A stretch of DNA of 10,570 nt from Desulfofustis sp. (GCA_030145365.1 JAQYVS010000091.1:1-10570); one strand, 5' to 3'; shown: positions 1 through 6,754, numbered from the stretch's first letter. The notes: a model not told the origin generated them from the sequence alone. Made by a program: numbers and translations.

Positions 1-118
1 GTTAGCTCTTTGTTCCTGATCATTACAGTTTCTGATGGTGTGTTTTCATATGGTTGAGTAGGTTATAGAAAATTATGTGCTGATATGAAACCTGTAATCT
101 TTACAATGTGGTTTTCTT
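1..118. other. leader region upstream of the srkA-like gene
   Basis: An AT-rich stretch with no open reading frame I would support. A TTGAGT hexamer lies at 54-59, but no good -10 box sits 16-18 bases after it, so I do not call a promoter. No Shine-Dalgarno sequence is visible just before the ATG at 119. The promoter may lie left of the window, or the gene may be read from an upstream gene. Confidence 0.4.
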
Positions 119-1090
119 ATGTCCGATTTACCATTTGCATCCCTTGATCCGGATTCCATTTTAACCTGCGTCGAGCAGGCAACCGGCCGCCGCTTACTTA
201 ATGTCTGCCGTCCACACGCCAGTTATATCAACAGAGTGTATGAACTGCAGGATGAAAATGGTGAATTTATTGTGGTCAAGTTTTATCGTCCGGGCAGATG
301 GAGTCACCAGGCACTTATTGACGAACAGCGATTTGTGATCGATTGTGCAGATCAGGAAATACCGGTTATTTCTCCGTTGCCGTTTGCAGATGGGTCTTTT
401 CTCTCAACCTTCAAGAATATCTTTTTTGCTGTGTATCCCCGTTGTGGGGGACGGCTGGTCGATGAGTATACTGACGATCAGTGGCTGGAGTTCGGAAGGT
501 TACTGGGCAGGGTGCATAGTGTCGGAAAACGAGGAGATGCTCCGGGACGTAACCGATTGCATCCTCAGCAGACGAGTCGTGACCAGATCAGCTATATTCT
601 GAAAAGTGGACTGATCCCCGAACCATTGCGCTCCAAATTTATAACTCATACAGATGAGCTTCTGAATCTGCTGACACCTCTTTTTGAGAATCTGGAAACA
701 ATCAGACTGCACGGCGATTGTCATCCTGCAAATCTTATTTACCGGCCCGGTGAATCTTTTTTTATCATTGATTTTGATGATATGGTCGTAGGTCCACCGG
801 TTCAGGATATCTGGATGCTACTCCCGGACATTATAGATGAGTCTCGGATGGAACTGGCTTTGCTGCTTGAAGGGTATGAGACCTTCACTAGATTTGACCG
901 GTCAACACTCAAACTGATAGAACCGCTCAGAGCCATGCGCTATATTCACTTTATTAGCTGGTGTATGAGGCAATATCTGGAAGACGGCAGCACCAGGATT
1001 GATGAAACATTTGGTTCATATAACTATTGGCAGCAGGAGATAGCCGACCTGGAAGACCAACTGCAGGTAATAAGAAAATCTCTGAGCTGA
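119..1090 (+). CDS. srkA: SrkA/YihE-type stress response serine/threonine protein kinase
   Basis: A cytoplasmic protein of the APH/choline-kinase-like fold. In E. coli SrkA (RdoA) phosphorylates Ser/Thr and protects cells under Cpx-linked and oxidative stress. The 323-residue length is close to E. coli SrkA. Visible motifs, in order: an ATP-binding Lys in VVKFYRPGRW (about residues 52-61), the following Glu in DEQRF, the Brenner catalytic box HGDCHPAN (198-205, with H198, D200 and N205), the metal-binding segment IIDFDD (216-221, D218 and D220), and the family segment GPPVQDIWMLLPD (about 225-237). The start is chosen because the family begins close to this Met; there is no clear Shine-Dalgarno. 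The gene converges with the methyltransferase gene, the stops being 2 nt apart. The family call is firm. The in vivo substrate cannot be read from sequence. Confidence 0.93.
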   Translation: MSDLPFASLDPDSILTCVEQATGRRLLNVCRPHASYINRVYELQDENGEFIVVKFYRPGRWSHQALIDEQRFVIDCADQEIPVISPLPFADGSFLSTFKNIFFAVYPRCGGRLVDEYTDDQWLEFGRLLGRVHSVGKRGDAPGRNRLHPQQTSRDQISYILKSGLIPEPLRSKFITHTDELLNLLTPLFENLETIRLHGDCHPANLIYRPGESFFIIDFDDMVVGPPVQDIWMLLPDIIDESRMELALLLEGYETFTRFDRSTLKLIEPLRAMRYIHFISWCMRQYLEDGSTRIDETFGSYNYWQQEIADLEDQLQVIRKSLS

Positions 1091-1092
1091 GG

Positions 1093-1893
1093 TCAGGAAA
1101 ACAAGCGTGATATTCGCTGGAACAGACCCATATTATGTTTTCTGCACACATTAAGAATAGCTTTAAAGTTTATTCCGAATCGATCTTTTAATAGTGCCAG
1201 ATGGGTGGAATCCTGATCCATAATGGTCGAAAGAATCTGGCCTCTTCCCGCAAGGCAGATGACGTTGCCTCGATTTGGCACCGGCAGCTGGACAAATGAT
1301 TCGCAATGAGCGCTGACGTCGTCAATGACCCGTTCCATCCGCTGATCATCCCCGCTCCAAAGATTCAGGCTCATAACTCCAAAAATGTTGAGATGATGGA
1401 GGCAGAGCTCAATAAAACCGGAATGGTAAATGGTTTCGGACATGCCTATTGCATCAAATGCATCAATTAAAATCAGATCATAATTGTATTCGTTTGTTCT
1501 GTTTGTTAAGAAGTCTTGCCCGTCACCGCAGTGAATTTTCACACAATGATCGTCGGGGAGATTAAAATATTCTTTAGCAAGATCGATGACCGGTTGGGAA
1601 CTATCAATCCCGTCAATTAGAGCTTCGGGAAAATGGTGGTGGAGAAAACGGATAAGCGATCCTGCACCAATACCGACAACAAGAATTCTTTGGGGCGTGT
1701 CGTTCATCAGCAGCGTAGCCATCATGTACTGGGTGTATGATAAAACCAGGGCATGTGGCGCGTACAGAGACATACCCGATTGCAGGACATTGCCGGCGAA
1801 ATAGAGTGAACGCTCATCTCCTGAATCGATAACTTCAATCAGATGGTTGTTCCAGTGACTTCGATGAATAACCTTTCTTGACGTGTGTTTCAT
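1093..1893 (-). CDS. spermidine-synthase-like (SpeE-fold) methyltransferase family protein
   Basis: A 266-residue protein with a Rossmann-type AdoMet-binding core. Motif I is VVGIGAGS (about 72-79), followed by an acidic ribose-binding position in GIDSS (D97), then GDGQDFL (123-129), and DAFDAIGMSE (144-153), which aligns with the DCTDPIGPGE-type active-site loop of spermidine synthases. Two differences stand out. The GGGDG motif of classical spermidine synthases is GIGAG here, so its Asp is missing, and DxxDP has become DAFDA. From family knowledge, such relatives are usually annotated 'spermidine synthase-like' or 'fused MFS/spermidine synthase' without a proven aminopropyltransferase reaction. 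No transmembrane part is present here. I infer an AdoMet-dependent enzyme of unknown substrate. No Shine-Dalgarno precedes the ATG at 1893. Confidence 0.82.
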   Translation of the reverse strand: MKHTSRKVIHRSHWNNHLIEVIDSGDERSLYFAGNVLQSGMSLYAPHALVLSYTQYMMATLLMNDTPQRILVVGIGAGSLIRFLHHHFPEALIDGIDSSQPVIDLAKEYFNLPDDHCVKIHCGDGQDFLTNRTNEYNYDLILIDAFDAIGMSETIYHSGFIELCLHHLNIFGVMSLNLWSGDDQRMERVIDDVSAHCESFVQLPVPNRGNVICLAGRGQILSTIMDQDSTHLALLKDRFGINFKAILNVCRKHNMGLFQRISRLFS

Positions 1894-1918
1894 GATAGAT
1901 TGCTTTGATGCTTTTCTA

Positions 1919-1948
1919 ATAACAGGGCATACGAATGGATCATGTCAA
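1919..1948 (-). promoter_or_regulatory. candidate sigma-70-type promoter of the SpeE-like gene
   Basis: Read on the minus strand, a perfect -35 box TTGACA (1948-1943) is followed after 18 bases by TGTTAT (1924-1919), which matches four of six bases of TATAAT. Transcription would begin near 1912, giving a leader of about 20 nt before the ATG at 1893. This is sequence match only; the downstream gene and the short distance support it. Confidence 0.5.
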
Positions 1949-1983
1949 TGCGCGTAAACCTTGGCCAAAGATACCTTGTTGTC

Positions 1984-2013
1984 TTGACTATAAAACGGAT
2001 TATCTGGCATACT
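1984..2013 (+). promoter_or_regulatory. candidate promoter of the SLOG / nitroreductase / RapZ-C cluster
   Basis: TTGACT (1984-1989) and CATACT (2008-2013) are separated by 18 bases and match the sigma-70 consensus at five and four of six positions. Transcription would start near 2020, leaving a leader of about 105 nt before the ATG at 2126. That leader contains CCCC (2071-2074) facing GGGG (2089-2092), and TACCC (2069-2073) that could instead pair with GGGTA (2099-2103). Both stems are short, so I do not claim a riboswitch. Confidence 0.4.
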
Positions 2014-2125
2014 CAGTAACGGTTTGCAACAATATGTAAAATACCTTTCGATTAATAGCCACATCATTTACCCCTGAGAATGTAGTTTGGGGATACATGG
2101 GTATAACCACCTGTAAGCATAACCT

Positions 2126-2599
2126 ATGTCGGAATCATTAAAAAAAATTATATCGGGTGGCCAGACGGGCGCTGACCGCGGTGCATTGGATGCAGCTATT
2201 TCAAGAGAATTCCCCCATGGCGGAGCAGTTCCAGCCGGAAGAAAAAGTGAGTCGGGACCGCTGCCTTTATCGTATATAATGGAAGAACTGGCGTCTGAAG
2301 ACTACCCGGACAGAACAGAAAAGAACGTTCGGGACGCACACGCTACACTGATCCTGTCCCATGGAGATCTTTCCGGCGGATCGGCATTAACTGAAAAAAT
2401 CGCCGATAGATTGGTGAAACCTTGCCTGCATGTGGATTTCAATATCCTTGATATGACTCAGGCAGTAACTAGAGTCTCTTCTTGGTTGGACATGCATCGA
2501 ATCAAAGTCCTCAATGTTGCCGGACCCAGGGCAAGTTCCGATTCTCGCATATACGAGCTTTCAAGAACGTTGATTATCTCACTGCTGAAACAACAATAA
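2126..2599 (+). CDS. putative molybdenum carrier / YpsA-SLOG family protein
   Basis: A 157-residue cytoplasmic Rossmannoid protein. Family signatures in order: ISGGQTGADRGALD (about 9-22, the glycine-rich nucleotide-binding loop), GRKSESG (38-44), YPDRTEKNVRDA (60-71), LSGGSALT (82-89) and LNVAGPRASSD (129-139). These match the family annotated as 'putative molybdenum carrier protein', part of the SLOG superfamily of predicted nucleotide-binding proteins. The molybdenum role rests on old structural annotation and is not shown here. Binding of a nucleotide-like ligand is the safer inference. There is no strong Shine-Dalgarno; the start fits the usual family N-terminus, a few residues before KIISGGQTG. 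The gene is first in a cluster, and the next start lies 4 nt after its stop. Confidence 0.88.
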   Translation: MSESLKKIISGGQTGADRGALDAAISREFPHGGAVPAGRKSESGPLPLSYIMEELASEDYPDRTEKNVRDAHATLILSHGDLSGGSALTEKIADRLVKPCLHVDFNILDMTQAVTRVSSWLDMHRIKVLNVAGPRASSDSRIYELSRTLIISLLKQQ

Positions 2600-2603
2600 G
2601 TCG

Positions 2604-3539
2604 ATGACACAAAACCCGGAAAGTTTGCCAACAATCAATCATGAACTATGTATTTCCTGCGGGAGTTGTGTAGCTGTTTGTCCGGACAATATTTTAGAGA
2701 CCGACACATCCGGTCGTATAGTCATCGTTGCAGTGAAGTGCATGCAGTGCGGACATTGCTATGCTGTCTGTCCTGTCGAAGCAGTTTCCACACCATTTTT
2801 GGAAAACGGATTGAATCTTGTTTCAATTCCAGGATTACATACGGACGGGGGGGCTGAAGTCAGCACCGGAGCATTGGTACATATGATGCAGCAGCGCAGA
2901 TCATGCCGAATCTTTACAGCTGATCCGGTCGATGTGTCACTGCTTGAGGATTTAGTGAAAGTAGGGACAACGGCACCGTCGGGAACGAACAGCCAGGGCT
3001 GGAAATTTGTGTTACTGCCCAGACGTGAAGATGTCATTGAACTTGGTACTATCACCGCAGACTATTATCGAAGACTGAATAAAAAAGCAGCAAACCCAGC
3101 GCTTAGATTTATGGTACGGTTGTTTGGAAACGATGCACTGGGTCACTATTTCCGAACGTATTATCAAAGTATTGAAGAAGGTTTACGAGAATGGCAGGAA
3201 AATGGGGCAGATCGACTTTTCCATGGAGCACCTGCGGCAATAGTGGTGGCTGGAGATACTTCGTCAAGCTGTCCGGCAGAAGATGCACTGCTCGCCAGCC
3301 AGAATATTCTCCTTGTCGCCCATTCGCTTGGGATGGGAACCTGCCTGATCGGTTTCGTGGTAGAAGCCGCCAAGCGGGATCGTTCAATTAACGTAGCATT
3401 GGGTCTTGATATAAATCAGAAAATTTATAGTGTCATTGCCGTGGGATATCCCGGAATTGAGTTTGTTCGGCCTGCAGGAAGAAAACCTGTCAGCTTGAAG
3501 ATCGCCAGGCTGGGGCAGGAACAGATGCGCAGATCATAG
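2604..3539 (+). CDS. ferredoxin-nitroreductase fusion protein (two [4Fe-4S] clusters plus FMN nitroreductase domain)
   Basis: A 311-residue two-domain protein. The N-terminal part carries two complete bacterial ferredoxin motifs: C16, C19, C22, C26 in CISCGSCVAVCP and C46, C49, C52, C56 in CMQCGHCYAVCP. From about residue 90 it becomes a nitroreductase domain, opening with QQRRSCRIF and followed by APSGTNSQGWKF, typical FMN-binding and dimer elements. A later GMGTCLIGF segment also fits the family. Such fusions are common in anaerobes; the ferredoxin part presumably feeds electrons from reduced ferredoxin to FMN, so NAD(P)H may not be the donor. The substrate is unknown. No signal peptide is seen, so it is cytoplasmic. 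Start: the ATG lies 4 nt after the previous stop, without a good Shine-Dalgarno, so translation is probably coupled to the SLOG gene. Confidence 0.93.
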   Translation: MTQNPESLPTINHELCISCGSCVAVCPDNILETDTSGRIVIVAVKCMQCGHCYAVCPVEAVSTPFLENGLNLVSIPGLHTDGGAEVSTGALVHMMQQRRSCRIFTADPVDVSLLEDLVKVGTTAPSGTNSQGWKFVLLPRREDVIELGTITADYYRRLNKKAANPALRFMVRLFGNDALGHYFRTYYQSIEEGLREWQENGADRLFHGAPAAIVVAGDTSSSCPAEDALLASQNILLVAHSLGMGTCLIGFVVEAAKRDRSINVALGLDINQKIYSVIAVGYPGIEFVRPAGRKPVSLKIARLGQEQMRRS

Positions 3540-3543
3540 AGGA
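3538..3543 (+). promoter_or_regulatory. Shine-Dalgarno that decides a TTG start for the RapZ-C gene
   Basis: AGAGGA overlaps the stop codon of the nitroreductase gene and ends 7 nt before the TTG at 3551, which is ideal spacing. The next in-frame ATG at 3557 would be 13 nt away, which is too far. The TTG start is therefore preferred. Confidence 0.55.
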
Positions 3544-3550
3544 TCGGTGA

Positions 3551-3958
3551 TTGGAGATGGGAGAAAAATTAATACATGACTTCAGGCTCGTGCTATTCTC
3601 ATTTGGGTTTAAGCATGGAGTCCCGATAGATGCAAACATGGTGTTTGATGCTCGGTTTTTACCAAACCCTTATTGGCAGGAAGCATTGCGACCGCTATCG
3701 GGGCGCGATGATGCGGTAGCGGGGTATGTTGTCAATAGTGTGCAGGGAGAAGAGTTTCTTACGCTTCTCAAACCACTTCTATCATTTCTTGTCGAGCAGA
3801 TGGCTGCCGGCAACAAGAAAGAATTTCGCGTAGCGGTGGGGTGCACCGGGGGCCGGCATCGTTCAGTAGCTGTGGTTGAAGCGCTTCAACACTTTCTGCA
3901 AAAAAACTCTACGATTGAAGTGGCAACCTATCATAGAGATATCTCTAGGGATGAGTAA
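3551..3958 (+). CDS. free-standing RapZ C-terminal domain protein
   Basis: A 135-residue protein that matches only the C-terminal half of the RNase adapter RapZ/YvcJ. Conserved blocks: FSFGFKHGVPIDAN (16-29), VFDARFLPNP (31-40), LRPLSGRD (46-53) and VGCTGGRHRS (96-105). In E. coli RapZ this domain forms the sugar-phosphate (glucosamine-6-phosphate) sensing and RNA/partner-binding part, and the CTGGxHRS loop holds the phosphate. The N-terminal P-loop ATPase domain of full-length RapZ (about 150 residues, Walker A near the start) is absent. It is not encoded just upstream either, because the nitroreductase gene ends 11 nt before. All RapZ-C signature blocks are intact, so it looks like a real stand-alone domain rather than a decayed remnant. 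It starts at TTG; ATG at 3557 is the alternative. Its role with the two upstream genes is unknown. Confidence 0.88.
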   Translation: MEMGEKLIHDFRLVLFSFGFKHGVPIDANMVFDARFLPNPYWQEALRPLSGRDDAVAGYVVNSVQGEEFLTLLKPLLSFLVEQMAAGNKKEFRVAVGCTGGRHRSVAVVEALQHFLQKNSTIEVATYHRDISRDE

Positions 3959-3988
3959 TGACGAGCATTGGCAGAGTTTACAGTTGCC

Positions 3989-5167
3989 CTAATCACCAGT
4001 TTTTTTCAGATATGAATGGGCCTCTGACAGAAGCGTTTTAATCTGTTCGGCCGATAGTCCATCAATGTCTTCCATTTCCGATAAATCAAGATCGCCGGCT
4101 CTTGCCCCGTCGTTTCCTGGTACCCATGCTGACCCGCGATTAAGCATCGAGTAGCGCTCTTTACTATAGCTCTGCATGTCCCAACCTTTATAGAGACTGT
4201 ACAGCCAGATAACCATTCTCATATTGATATTGCCTGGAGCCTTATCCCAGACAGGCAGCTTATCCCAGAAATAGTCAGGTAGCTCATAACCGGTTTTTTC
4301 CCGCATTGCTTTTTTCAACCGTGCATCAATCCTTGAAAAATCATGACATTCATTGTTTTCAAGAAATGGCAGAACTTTTAAATGCTCATCAAAGTGATGG
4401 GGTTCAGAGGCTCCGACACTTATCGTACAGACCCCTGGTTGATCAAGGCAGTAGAGGTCGTTAAACAGCATTGGTGATAATGGAGCACAGAGTTTCTGCA
4501 ACGTATCCGTTGGGGTATGGAGGTGTCCCCCTTTATCGGAAGGGCTGATAATGAAGATTCCGATATCCCGTCGTGCACCACACTCAACGGCTTTTTTATT
4601 GGCACCTAAAATGTAATACCAATGGATGTTGCAATAATCGAAACCACCGTCTTCGCCATGATTAAGGGCCTCCACGATCACATCGCTGGGGCCATGCCCC
4701 GAAAAACCAATGTGGCGGACAAGTCCGCGATCCTGGAGTTTTCTGGCTGCAGCCAGGCAACCGTCTTTACGACAGGAATACCACAGTGAGCGAAAATCGT
4801 TGATTCCATGCAGCGCCAGAAGATCCAGGTGATCAACTCGGAGACGTTGCATGGAACGGCTTACTTTATCGAGGAACTCCTGTGGGTCCGGGCCTGGTGT
4901 CACTTTAGTCTGGAGGATATAGTCAGATCTTGGTAACCGCTCCAATATTCGGCCAAGTTGCTGCTCGGACGAACCATAACCGTGAGCTGTCTCAATATGA
5001 TTGATGCCATGAGACAACGCTGTTCTGACAATGGCTTCCAGATTGGCTTGGGACTCATCTGGTATTTCTGAAAACCTGATATCCTGCCAACCATGCATAC
5101 TGCGCATACAGCCGAAGCTGATGACCGGCATTTTGAGTTCGGTTTTTCCGAATCGTCTATAAATCAT
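3989..5167 (-). CDS. aldo/keto reductase with C-terminal helical extension
   Basis: An NAD(P)H-dependent (beta/alpha)8-barrel oxidoreductase of the aldo/keto reductase superfamily, 392 residues from the start chosen here. The N-terminus MIYRRFGKTELKMPVISFG is typical. The catalytic tetrad reads E59 (in HIETAHGYG, where most AKRs have Asp), Y64, K88 (LQTKV) and H120 (LALHG). GFSGHG follows near the middle. After the barrel comes an extension of roughly 100 residues with RYSMLNRGSAWVPGN and LLSEAHSYL, also known from bacterial relatives. It has no Cys-rich ferredoxin motif, unlike many AKRs of anaerobes. The frame can be extended upstream to a GTG at 5227 (412 residues), but the extra 20 residues do not look like the family and neither start has a good Shine-Dalgarno. 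I prefer 5167. Substrate unknown, possibly aldehydes or ketoaldehydes given divergent gloB. Confidence 0.9.
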   Translation of the reverse strand: MIYRRFGKTELKMPVISFGCMRSMHGWQDIRFSEIPDESQANLEAIVRTALSHGINHIETAHGYGSSEQQLGRILERLPRSDYILQTKVTPGPDPQEFLDKVSRSMQRLRVDHLDLLALHGINDFRSLWYSCRKDGCLAAARKLQDRGLVRHIGFSGHGPSDVIVEALNHGEDGGFDYCNIHWYYILGANKKAVECGARRDIGIFIISPSDKGGHLHTPTDTLQKLCAPLSPMLFNDLYCLDQPGVCTISVGASEPHHFDEHLKVLPFLENNECHDFSRIDARLKKAMREKTGYELPDYFWDKLPVWDKAPGNINMRMVIWLYSLYKGWDMQSYSKERYSMLNRGSAWVPGNDGARAGDLDLSEMEDIDGLSAEQIKTLLSEAHSYLKKTGD

Positions 5168-5300
5168 CTCATATGAAATGTGTTTCAGATTAACGGACGT
5201 CTTGAAAAATTTAGAAAAATTGGTCACAAACTGCTTAGTGTTTCACAATAAGAACAAGATAAAAAATGTCATTACCTATTAATAATGAGAGGAGAGCACT
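5168..5300. promoter_or_regulatory. divergent intergenic region between the aldo/keto reductase gene and gloB
   Basis: An AT-rich spacer that must carry signals for both genes. A clear Shine-Dalgarno AGAGGAGAG (5288-5296) precedes gloB. I found no -35/-10 pair in either direction that I trust: TTGGTC (5220-5225) with CACAAT (5244-5249) is the best + strand match and is weak. Confidence 0.35.
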
Positions 5301-6074
5301 ATGAAGGTAATCACCATCCCCTGTTTATTGGACAATTATTCCTATTTGATCACAGACGAGCGCACAGGCGAAGCAGCAGTGGTGGATCCTTCGGAAGCCT
5401 GGCCGGTAATGCAGGAGATTGATAAACGAAACCTGAGTCTGAAAAGTGTTCTTTGTACCCATCACCACCACGATCATATTGGCGGCGTGGAAGACCTTCA
5501 GGATGCATATGGCGATCTGAAGGTCTTCGGCTTCCACCAGGACCAAAAAAGAATACCATTTCTTACTGAACTGATAGAAGATAATGGAAACTTTATGGTT
5601 TGCGGTTCACAGGTTACCGTGCTGCATACACCCGGGCATACATCAACGAGTATTGTCTTTCATACCGAAGATAATATTTTTGTAGGTGACACCTTATTCG
5701 GTGCCGGCTGTGGCAGACTTTTTGAAGGGACGTACGAACAGATGGTACATTCAATCGATCGAATCATTTCCTGCGGAAAAGACAATAAGATCTATTTCGG
5801 CCATGAATATACTGAACTGAATCTTCGCTTTGCAGATCAGGTAGACCCAACCAATCCGGCTATTACAAGACGTACTGCACATGTAAAGGAACTCAGAAGT
5901 AAAAATAGTCCGTCCACCCCCTCAACACTTGAAGAGGAACTGCAAACAAATCCATTTTTAAGGTTGGAAGATTCGGCAATTGCGGAAAACCTTAGCAATG
6001 ATGGGCAACTCCAAGGAGAAGGGCGAATCCAGGTTTTCACCGCCCTGCGCGAGTTAAGGAACCACTTTTCTTGA
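5301..6074 (+). CDS. gloB: hydroxyacylglutathione hydrolase (glyoxalase II)
   Basis: A cytoplasmic metallo-beta-lactamase-fold hydrolase of 257 residues, the usual GloB length. It hydrolyses S-D-lactoylglutathione to D-lactate and glutathione, the second step of methylglyoxal detoxification. Metal ligands are visible: THHHHDH (53-59; H54, H56, D58, H59), His in LHTPGHT, Asp in FVGDTLFGAGCGRLFEG, and His in YFGHEYT. The C-terminal domain has the GloB-specific EEELQTNPFLR segment, which separates it from generic metallo-hydrolases and from persulfide dioxygenases. The start is supported by a strong AGAGGAGAG ribosome-binding site. No glyoxalase I gene is in the window; the divergent aldo/keto reductase could act on the same carbonyls, but that is inference. 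Confidence 0.95.
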   Translation: MKVITIPCLLDNYSYLITDERTGEAAVVDPSEAWPVMQEIDKRNLSLKSVLCTHHHHDHIGGVEDLQDAYGDLKVFGFHQDQKRIPFLTELIEDNGNFMVCGSQVTVLHTPGHTSTSIVFHTEDNIFVGDTLFGAGCGRLFEGTYEQMVHSIDRIISCGKDNKIYFGHEYTELNLRFADQVDPTNPAITRRTAHVKELRSKNSPSTPSTLEEELQTNPFLRLEDSAIAENLSNDGQLQGEGRIQVFTALRELRNHFS

Positions 6075-6148
6075 GCTGATATCCAGGAGTTGTTTGCAAT
6101 AATCGTATTTTTAACCGACAATCAAAAGAAAACGATTCAGGTGGATGT

Positions 6149-6589
6149 ATGGGCAGAATATCTTTTCTCGTGCTCCTATCTTTTATGGTTGTGATTGGCA
6201 GTTGGTTTGGATCTGCTATAAAATCTTGTGCTGGGGGCCCGCTACCAGTTGTCTATAACGAGGAAGACGAAAAAAATGATGATTCTGATTTTTCATACAA
6301 CCATATAGATAATCAGGCGTATCTGGAAGAGTACGAAAAAAGCAGACGTCTTCGTACTTCAGCTGGAAGCCTTTCCTCCTTCAGCGTAGTCATCGAGAAA
6401 AAGAGAAATCGGTCATTTCCTCACCGGAACTGGAACTACCCTCAAAAATACCGGAATAATTCCTACAGTATCGAATTTCAAAATGGTACGGGTTTTTTTC
6501 GCTACTATGATGGGTATCGGCCGAATTGTTGCGGATCTTGGCACAGCATTGGACCTCTACCACTTCGCAGTAAGACTCAGCGACCTTGA
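6149..6589 (+). CDS. small secreted or membrane-anchored protein of unknown function, frame probably disrupted
   Basis: I do not recognise this protein. The 146 residues in the open frame start with a hydrophobic segment (about residues 4-24) consistent with a signal peptide or anchor. A Cys at about residue 27 (IKSC) is a poor lipobox because of the Lys. Then comes an acidic stretch (EEDEKNDDSD, about 38-47), followed by a basic, aromatic, Asn-rich region. The purine-rich AGGTGGA just before the ATG could serve as a ribosome-binding site. The last 25 or so residues (from RPNCCGSW) look unnatural, while the +1-shifted frame over the same bases looks protein-like to a stop at 6621-6623. Dropping one T of the T7 run at 6493-6499 would join the two into about 157 residues. 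It could be a frameshifted gene, a sequencing error, or a slippage-controlled gene. Confidence 0.45.
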   Translation: MGRISFLVLLSFMVVIGSWFGSAIKSCAGGPLPVVYNEEDEKNDDSDFSYNHIDNQAYLEEYEKSRRLRTSAGSLSSFSVVIEKKRNRSFPHRNWNYPQKYRNNSYSIEFQNGTGFFRYYDGYRPNCCGSWHSIGPLPLRSKTQRP

Positions 6590-6623
6590 TCCACGGACCA
6601 ACGAAAGTGTCGTATCTTTGTGA
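6390..6623 (+). other. overlapping open frame that looks like the real C-terminus of the 6149 gene
   Basis: This frame is open from just after a TAG at 6387-6389 to the TGA at 6621-6623. Its last part reads FFATMMGIGRIV, then ADLGTALDLYHFAVRL and SDLDPRTNESVVSL, with an amphipathic-helix-like pattern and ordinary codons. It has no ribosome-binding site of its own that I can see. The simplest reading is that it continues the 6149 gene after a +1 shift. The switch could be anywhere between 6390 and about 6520; the T7 run at 6493-6499 is the most obvious site. Confidence 0.4.
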
Positions 6624-6632
6624 GACTGGTCC

Positions 6633-6638
6633 TATAAT
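6633..6638 (+). promoter_or_regulatory. candidate -10 box for the ABC transporter operon
   Basis: A perfect TATAAT lies in the spacer before the binding-protein gene, about 116 bases upstream of its ATG. No convincing -35 box sits 16-18 bases before it. A second possibility is TTGACC (6643-6648), 17 bases, then TAGATG (6666-6671). One of them plausibly drives the operon. I see no T-box or other riboswitch signature in the rest of the 165-nt spacer. Confidence 0.3.
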
Positions 6639-6754
6639 CGTGTTGACCTGAGCGCAAGAATGAACTAGATGTCTTCTCAGTCGCCATTGCGGCTTTTTCG
6701 CTGCAGACAATCGAGTTTGGTTCAGATAAGCATCTACAATTAAGGAGTGAGATC

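Noticed and set aside
2069..2103. Alternative pairings TACCC/GGGTA and CCCC/GGGG as a riboswitch-like switch upstream of the SLOG gene
   Set aside because: Stems of 4-5 bp without further support; does not resemble a molybdenum cofactor riboswitch.
3109..3387. Two overlapping minus-strand open frames inside the nitroreductase gene
   Set aside because: Shadows of a well-supported coding region, no domain features.
6680..6704. GCC-loop-GGC followed by TTTTT as a terminator before the ABC operon
   Set aside because: The stem is only 3 bp, too weak to call.
6390..6710. 106-codon minus-strand open frame opposite the unknown gene
   Set aside because: No ribosome-binding site or recognisable composition; Cys/His/Arg-rich random look, antisense to a better candidate.
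6590..6754. T-box or tryptophan-responsive leader ahead of the transporter
   Set aside because: No T-box consensus, no leader peptide with repeated Trp or Tyr codons and no strong hairpin was seen.
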